A stretch of DNA of 54,895 bases, taken from the NCBI GenBank assembly GCA_041663325.1, contig JBAZRN010000006.1, positions 1 through 54,895 on the forward strand. The letters are read 5' to 3'. Source of the stretch: CAJBLF01 sp041663325 (GTDB lineage Bacteria > Patescibacteriota > Gracilibacteria > Absconditabacterales > Absconditicoccaceae). The notes beneath the pieces were generated by a model. That model saw only the letters and a list, made by a program, of their open reading frames with translations. It had not been told where the DNA came from and did not search any database. Made by a program: the position numbers and the translations under genes. Each line of letters starts with the position of its first letter. The first letter of the stretch is position 1. Shown piece by piece: positions 50,561 to 54,895 of the stretch.

Positions 50561-52804
50561 AATTATTAATTTGCTGAGCATTTTGCGAAGCACGGTAGTT
50601 TTGTCGCGCTGTAAGATCGGCGTTTTTGATCGCTGTTAACGGATCTATGACGAACGTCGTTATACTGTTTTGGTGCGCATCATCAAGCGGTAAGTTGAGA
50701 TTTTGTATCAGATATGGTTTGCTGTTGGTAAGAATGTCCTTGAAATACCAGGGTCCCAGGGTATTATTTTTTAGTGTGTAATTAACAATAAAATTGATTC
50801 ATCCGAGTGAAATGTCTACAAGAATTTTGCCGCTTTTGTCAGCAATATCATTGGCTTTGATACCGAGATATTGTTGGATTTTTTCAAAGACGACAATTGC
50901 ATTGGCGGTTCATTCATGTCCTTGCGCCGGCGCTTGATAATCGATGATAGCTTGAATGCTATCCGCAAGATCATAGCTATTTCAAATGATTGTAGTATAT
51001 GATGTTTTGATAATATTTTCTAATGTTTTGTCAGAGATAGCAACATTATCTATACCGCCATTTTTAATGGTAAATTCATAACGGAGAGTGTTCTTTTCTA
51101 GTATCGCTGTAGTGGCAGTGCAAGAAATAAGCGTGATGTCTTTGAGTATTTCCAAATGAGGACAAAGATCAGTAGTAGCCGTGATTGGTGCGTTTTCTTG
51201 TTCGTAGAAGACAAGATTTTTGGATATGTAACTATAAAGTTCGCCGATAGAAAAATTCTGAATGAGAAGGAGATTTTTGATAACATCATTGATTCCAGCT
51301 TTATTTTGGAGCTCAATACTTTTGACCAAGAGCATATCGTTTTTATATTCCATAATAATATGTGATTTGATAGTCTCATTTTTATCCGGAGAGAAAAATT
51401 TGAGATAGCCTATCAGGTCGATGGTTGTGTCAGAAATACTTTGTTTTTCTATAGTCAGATAAGAAATGTTTTGTAATTTTTTCTGGATTTTTTCTGATTG
51501 ACTGATGGTGCTATTTGCTCAAGTATTTACTTCTTCTTGTATAATAAGTGATTTGTTTTGTATCTCAACAGCAAGGCCTGAAAAGCCAAGCATAGGATCT
51601 CATGCATTCAACGTATTGATTGAAGTCAAGAGCGAAGAAATTTTGCTGCTTCAGATATTTTGGGTAAAAACATTTGATTGATAGGCAAGTTTTTCCAGCG
51701 ACAAAGAAAGATATCTATTGTTGTACCGATAAATTTCATCTTTGTAAAATGGGGCAATGCTGTTTTTTTTGAGCACTTCTTTGACAAAATCGAGATAAGT
51801 GCTTATCTTATAGGTGTCTGCTTTATTGATGAGAAAATCTTGATAGAGTTGTTGTTGATAAGAGAGGAGTTTATATTCATTGAGGAGCATATCTTTGTAG
51901 CTGGTGTTTTCGAATGACTGGTTTTCTAAGCTTTTTTGAATCTCCATAAAAAGTGTGGTCCTCTTAAACAAATCCTCATAATTCTGTCCGCACAATCCAA
52001 AAAGTTCTTTGACAAAATCCGTATGATCATTTGCATATAAAAGATATTTTGACAATCCTTCGCACATCCTTTCTTTGTGAGGAGCATTGTTTTTGATAGC
52101 ATCAAAAATAGTTTTGAGTCCAGTATAATCCATAGAGATATTATAGACAAAAAAGCTATCCAAAAAGTCACTAAGATAATAATCACAGGTTCTTGTTGAG
52201 ATTTTATTCTCAAATATACAGGAGAGATTGAAGTCGTCAACAAGCGTTTTTGATAGCGGTAATTGTATATGGGTAAAGGGTTTTGTGATAGTAATCTTTT
52301 TGGTAAAGACAAAGATATTTATGAAATTTTCCAATTCACTGATATCATAGCTGTCTCAAGAAAAATAGCTAGCGGTTTTGTAGGAATAGTATCGTACATA
52401 TAAAAATATCTTGGCACAACAAATCATTTATAGGTAATAAGATTATTTACTGATTTTATAAATCATTGTTCGGTTTGAAAATCTCATTGAAGAATTTGAA
52501 TTTGAAGATCGTTATCGTTGATATTCTGTTTGAGGAATTTACTAAATTCTGCAATAAGTTTTGTTTTTTGCATCAAAAGCGTATCATTGGTTTGGAAAGA
52601 ATTAATGGTTGCGGATTGGGAAATTACTCTCTGAAAGATGAGTAAAGCGACTATCAATGCAACAAAAAAAATAAGATAGTGAAATACAAAGCTGGATATC
52701 TTTTTGTAGCGGGTTATGATTTTTATTTGTATCTCGTTCATTGAATCTTTTGGATGCAGGTAAATATTTTTACGTTGGTAGTAGTATATAGTTTTCATCA
52801 CCAT
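50559..52804 (-). pseudogene. Large membrane-anchored extracytoplasmic protein, single frame break
   Basis: About 748 residues in two frames. The first 155 codons give a cytoplasmic start, one membrane span (FVFHYLIFFVALIVALLIFQRV) and a helical stalk. Near 52350-52430 reading moves to the -1 frame, which continues YFSGDSYDISELENF and runs to 50559 with many UGA-Gly. The zero frame ends in a TAA soon after at 52319. The break lies close to a T5 run (CTATTTTTC). The extracytoplasmic part is Asn/Ile/Lys-rich, largely helical, then beta-rich (WYFKDILTNSKPYLIQNL). Single-span topology resembles pilus assembly PilN/PilO proteins, but no motif proves it. Confidence 0.65.
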
Positions 52805-52880
52805 TTGTCAATAAAATAGATGAGGAGATAATTATACCATTAGATGATGTAAACCTCTAAGTATCTAGTAAATAATCCTC

Positions 52881-52908
52881 TTGCAATTACCCTGGATTTT
52901 TTTATATA
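52881..52908 (+). promoter_or_regulatory. Promoter of the Thr-rich lipoprotein gene
   Basis: TTGCAA - 16 bp - TATATA, 44 bp before the start codon. Confidence 0.55.
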
Positions 52909-52951
52909 GCTGGGGCATAAATATTTTTTATATGGTTAAAATTCTGTTACT

Positions 52952-53179
52952 ATGAAAAAATTACTAACTCTAGTAGTTCTTGTAGCTGGTGTTGCTCTTT
53001 TCGCTGGTTGTATGAATAAACCTACAACTGTAGATACAACTACAGACACAACAACTCCAACAGTAGACACAACTACTACAACAACTGACGAAGTTGTACC
53101 TGCAGACACAACTACAGAAACAACTGGAACTGTAGACACTACAACAACTACAGAAGTTCCAACAGCTACAGCAGAATAA
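52952..53179 (+). CDS. Small Thr-rich lipoprotein
   Basis: 75 residues. Signal peptide KKLLTLVVLVAGVALFAGC with lipobox LFAGC, followed by about fifty residues made mostly of Thr with Asp, Val and Pro (repeats of TTTVDTTT type). Such tails are O-glycosylated or act as surface spacers in other bacteria. UGA-free, but it holds only three Gly. Single unit with its own promoter and terminator. Function unknown; it may be abundant. Confidence 0.85.
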   Translation: MKKLLTLVVLVAGVALFAGCMNKPTTVDTTTDTTTPTVDTTTTTTDEVVPADTTTETTGTVDTTTTTEVPTATAE

Positions 53180-53220
53180 TTCTCCGCCATGGCGGATTGA
53201 AATCCTCTAGCAAAAAAGTA

Positions 53221-53248
53221 AAAGGAAGTCGCAAGACTTTCTTTTTTA
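53221..53248 (+). terminator. Terminator of the Thr-rich lipoprotein gene
   Basis: AAAGGAAGTC-gcaa-GACTTTCTTT followed by T; a CCGCCATGGCGG palindrome lies just upstream. Confidence 0.85.
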
Positions 53249-53262
53249 TATCCACTAAAAAC

Positions 53263-53949
53263 ATGCGCTTAATTACTTATATACAAACCCGTCACCAAAT
53301 ATCTAGAAGGACATTTGTTGCATTAATCAACAAAGAATGTGTTTTTTTAAACGAAAAAAAAATCACATCTTATACCCAAGAAGTAGCAACTGGTGATAAA
53401 CTAAAAATCAAGGCTCCCAATTTCACTGTTGAGGAAACTATCCAAGAGACGCAGAAATCATCAACACTAATTCTGCTCAATAAACCCGTTGGTTATGTCG
53501 CTTCTAAATCTGATCCTCACAACAAGACTATTTATGAGCTTCTTCCTCCAGAATATACCAATTATTATTATATCTGAAGATTAGACAAAAATTCGCATGG
53601 ATTACTCCTCCTGACTGATGATCCCGCGTTGGTTAATGAATACGAACATCCAAAATTCGACATAGAAAAGGAATATATAGTAGAACTTGATATGGAGTTA
53701 GAAGCGAAATATATTCAGAGAGTTCTTTCTGGAATCAAAGACGAAAATGAGCTACTTAGAGCTATAAAAGTAAGCTTATTCAAAAAACCATATCATTACA
53801 GCGTTACACTCAACGAAGGAAAAAAAAGGCACATCCGCAGGATGTTCAAAGCCATCGGCTATCGCGTCATGGACCTCGAAAGAGTTCGTGAAGGGAAGTA
53901 TAGCTTAGGTGATTTGAAAGCAGGAGAGTGGAAAACAATTATGATGTAG
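53263..53949 (+). CDS. RsuA/RluB-family pseudouridine synthase
   Basis: 228 residues. N-terminal S4 RNA-binding domain (RHQISRRTFVALINKECVFLN...GDKLKI). The catalytic domain has LILLNKPVGYVAS, then YYYIGRLDKNSHGLLLLTDD with the catalytic Asp in RLDKNS and the leading Gly from UGA, EKEYIVELD, and LNEGKKRHIRRMFKAIGYRVMDLERVREG, the standard end of the family. Acts on 16S or 23S rRNA; which uridine cannot be told. Confidence 0.92.
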
Positions 53950-53952
53950 TTA

Positions 53953-54172
53953 TTCCCTCGCACTAAAGTACGGGGTTGGTGAAGTACAATCAGACCAACC
54001 TGGTTCTTTAGAGCCAGGAAGTAGAAAACAGATAGAATAGCCAGGAAGTAGAAATAGATAGAACAGCCAGGAAGCGTATACGAATGGAAGAAGTATAAAG
54101 TAACAACAACAGTCAGAAAGTAGAAACGAATATATTGTCATTACATCCCCGCACTAAAGTACGGGGTTGGTT
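53953..54172. repeat. REP/BIME-like palindromes left of the transposase
   Basis: Three hairpin modules: CCCCG-cactaaagta-CGGGG (53957-53976 and 54148-54167), GGTTGGT...ACCAACC, and CCTGG-ttctttagag-CCAGG followed by AAGTAGA. The CCAGGAAGTAGA piece is repeated several times. The same modules lie to the right of the transposase. Confidence 0.85.
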
Positions 54173-54185
54173 TTTATCTAGTGAT

Positions 54186-54644
54186 ATGCTCTATATGACA
54201 GAGAAAAGAAATATCCATCATTTGACATTCGTGACCAAATATTCTCGCATTCCAAGTGAAGAAATTGCTTTGAAGCGATATAACGCTGTGATGGAAACCT
54301 GAAGGGAGCCACTTTTGTTTGATTCTAATGAATGTGAATTGATAGGAAATGCACTTATAGATCAGGCGAAGAAGCTATGAATAACAATCGTAGTTGGTAA
54401 TATCTTACCTGATCATGTTCATATTGTCATCTATAATACTGACAAACCGACGTCAGAGATCATTCAAAAATTAAAAGGATATAGCTCTTATATCTATAAT
54501 CATGTACTTCAACATGAAGGTCCTGTCTGGGCAAGATGATATAGTGACATGTGTATAGAAGACAAAGAATATTTTGAAAATGCAGTCAAATATATAAAAA
54601 ATAATCATATCAAACATAAGTCACAAGTATATTATCTGTTGTAA
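54186..54644 (+). CDS. REP-associated tyrosine transposase (IS200/Y1, RAYT-like)
   Basis: 152 residues. HUH motif DHVHIV (H77, H79) and the nucleophile Tyr136 in NAVKYIKNNHIKH define the Y1 single-strand transposase fold; VTKYSRIP at the start and KLKGYSSYIYN in the middle fit the family. UGA-Gly at METGRE, KLGITIV and ARGYSDM show it is adapted to the host code. Palindromes flanking it on both sides suggest it acts on them. MLYMTEK is used as the start; the internal Met 9 bp on is an alternative. Confidence 0.85.
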
Positions 54645-54659
54645 GAATCTCTGTAACTC

Positions 54660-54895
54660 AGATTACCAACCTGGTTCTTTAGAGCCAGGAAGTAGATACA
54701 GATAGAAGCATTGTAATTACATCCTCGCACTAAAGTACGGGCTTGGTGAAGTACAATCAGACCAACCTGGTTCTTTAGAGCCAGGAAGTGGATACAGATA
54801 GAAGCATTGTAATCACATCTCCGCACTAAAGTACGGGGTTGGATAATGAAGTACAATCAGACCAACCTGGTTCTTTAGAGCCAGGAAGTAGAAAA
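54660..54895. repeat. REP/BIME-like palindrome array right of the transposase
   Basis: Alternating ACCAACCTGGTTCTTTAGAG-CCAGGAAGTAG units (54663, 54761, 54861) and TCCCGCACTAAAGTACGGGG units (about 54724 and 54820), spaced by about 98 bp and continuing past the window's right edge. Confidence 0.88.

Noticed and set aside
53950..54141. Leu/Pro/Tyr-rich minus-strand open frame near the transposase
   Set aside because: It consists of repeated REP modules and has no independent coding signal.

Overview
The window comes from a low-GC bacterium that reads UGA as glycine (translation table 25), as known for Gracilibacteria (BD1-5/GN02) and Absconditabacteria (SR1). With the standard code almost every housekeeping gene breaks into short open frames. 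With UGA read as Gly they become full-length proteins, and the UGA codons fall on invariant glycines: the Walker A loop of UvrA, the GGSTITQQ motif of the GT51 transglycosylase, the GRLD motif of the pseudouridine synthase, the FMN/substrate motifs of Dus, and a lipobox Gly-Cys. UGG is used normally for Trp, so this is not a UGA=Trp code. Which of the two phyla it is cannot be settled here.

Layout. 1-3260 (mostly minus): start of uvrA, a MazG-like NTPase, a uracil-DNA-glycosylase-like protein, a small P-loop kinase, a DUF1653 protein and a secreted lysozyme-like protein. 3373-7746 (minus): two tandem paralogous polytopic membrane proteins resembling TrbL/VirB6-type channel proteins. 8132-16126: tsaB, ruvX, a DUF58 protein, murE, rsmE, a YuiD/DUF212 protein, an FtsQ-like protein, a guanine-deaminase-like protein and a SufS-like cysteine desulfurase. 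16246-22446: a 1718-residue membrane/coiled-coil protein followed by an M23 peptidase. 22542-25758: a LexA-like repressor, recA and a decayed toxin-antitoxin pair. 27270-36442: surface and envelope genes (CHAP hydrolase, glycosyltransferase, 1271-residue beta-helix/Fn3 protein, PKD protein). 36518-46816: gatC, fusA, dus, mtgA, dedA and a SpoU methylase, interleaved with orphan genes. 46860-52804: a repeat-flanked orphan gene, a lipoprotein, a methyltransferase, a DEDDy exonuclease and a large membrane-anchored protein. 52952-54895: a Thr-rich lipoprotein, an RsuA-like enzyme and a REP-associated tyrosine transposase inside an array of its palindromes.

The gene set fits an epibiotic or predatory cell that remodels peptidoglycan: four wall-cutting or wall-building enzymes of different folds (lysozyme-like, M23, CHAP, GT51), large adhesin-like proteins and channel-like membrane proteins. 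That lifestyle is inferred.

Three non-gene signals stand out. (1) Seven intergenic arrays of tiny palindromes bracketed by AATTAC/GTAATT. (2) A family of MITE-like elements with an ACTATTG...CAATAGT hairpin, plus GC-rich palindromes, one of which is translated in frame inside rsmE. (3) A set of orphan genes with no UGA codon, most of them single transcription units with a TTGAC-N16-TATA-type promoter and their own terminator. One of these lies between two copies of a structured direct repeat.

Several genes carry single-base frameshifts at or near homopolymers. These may be assembly errors, decay or recoding.
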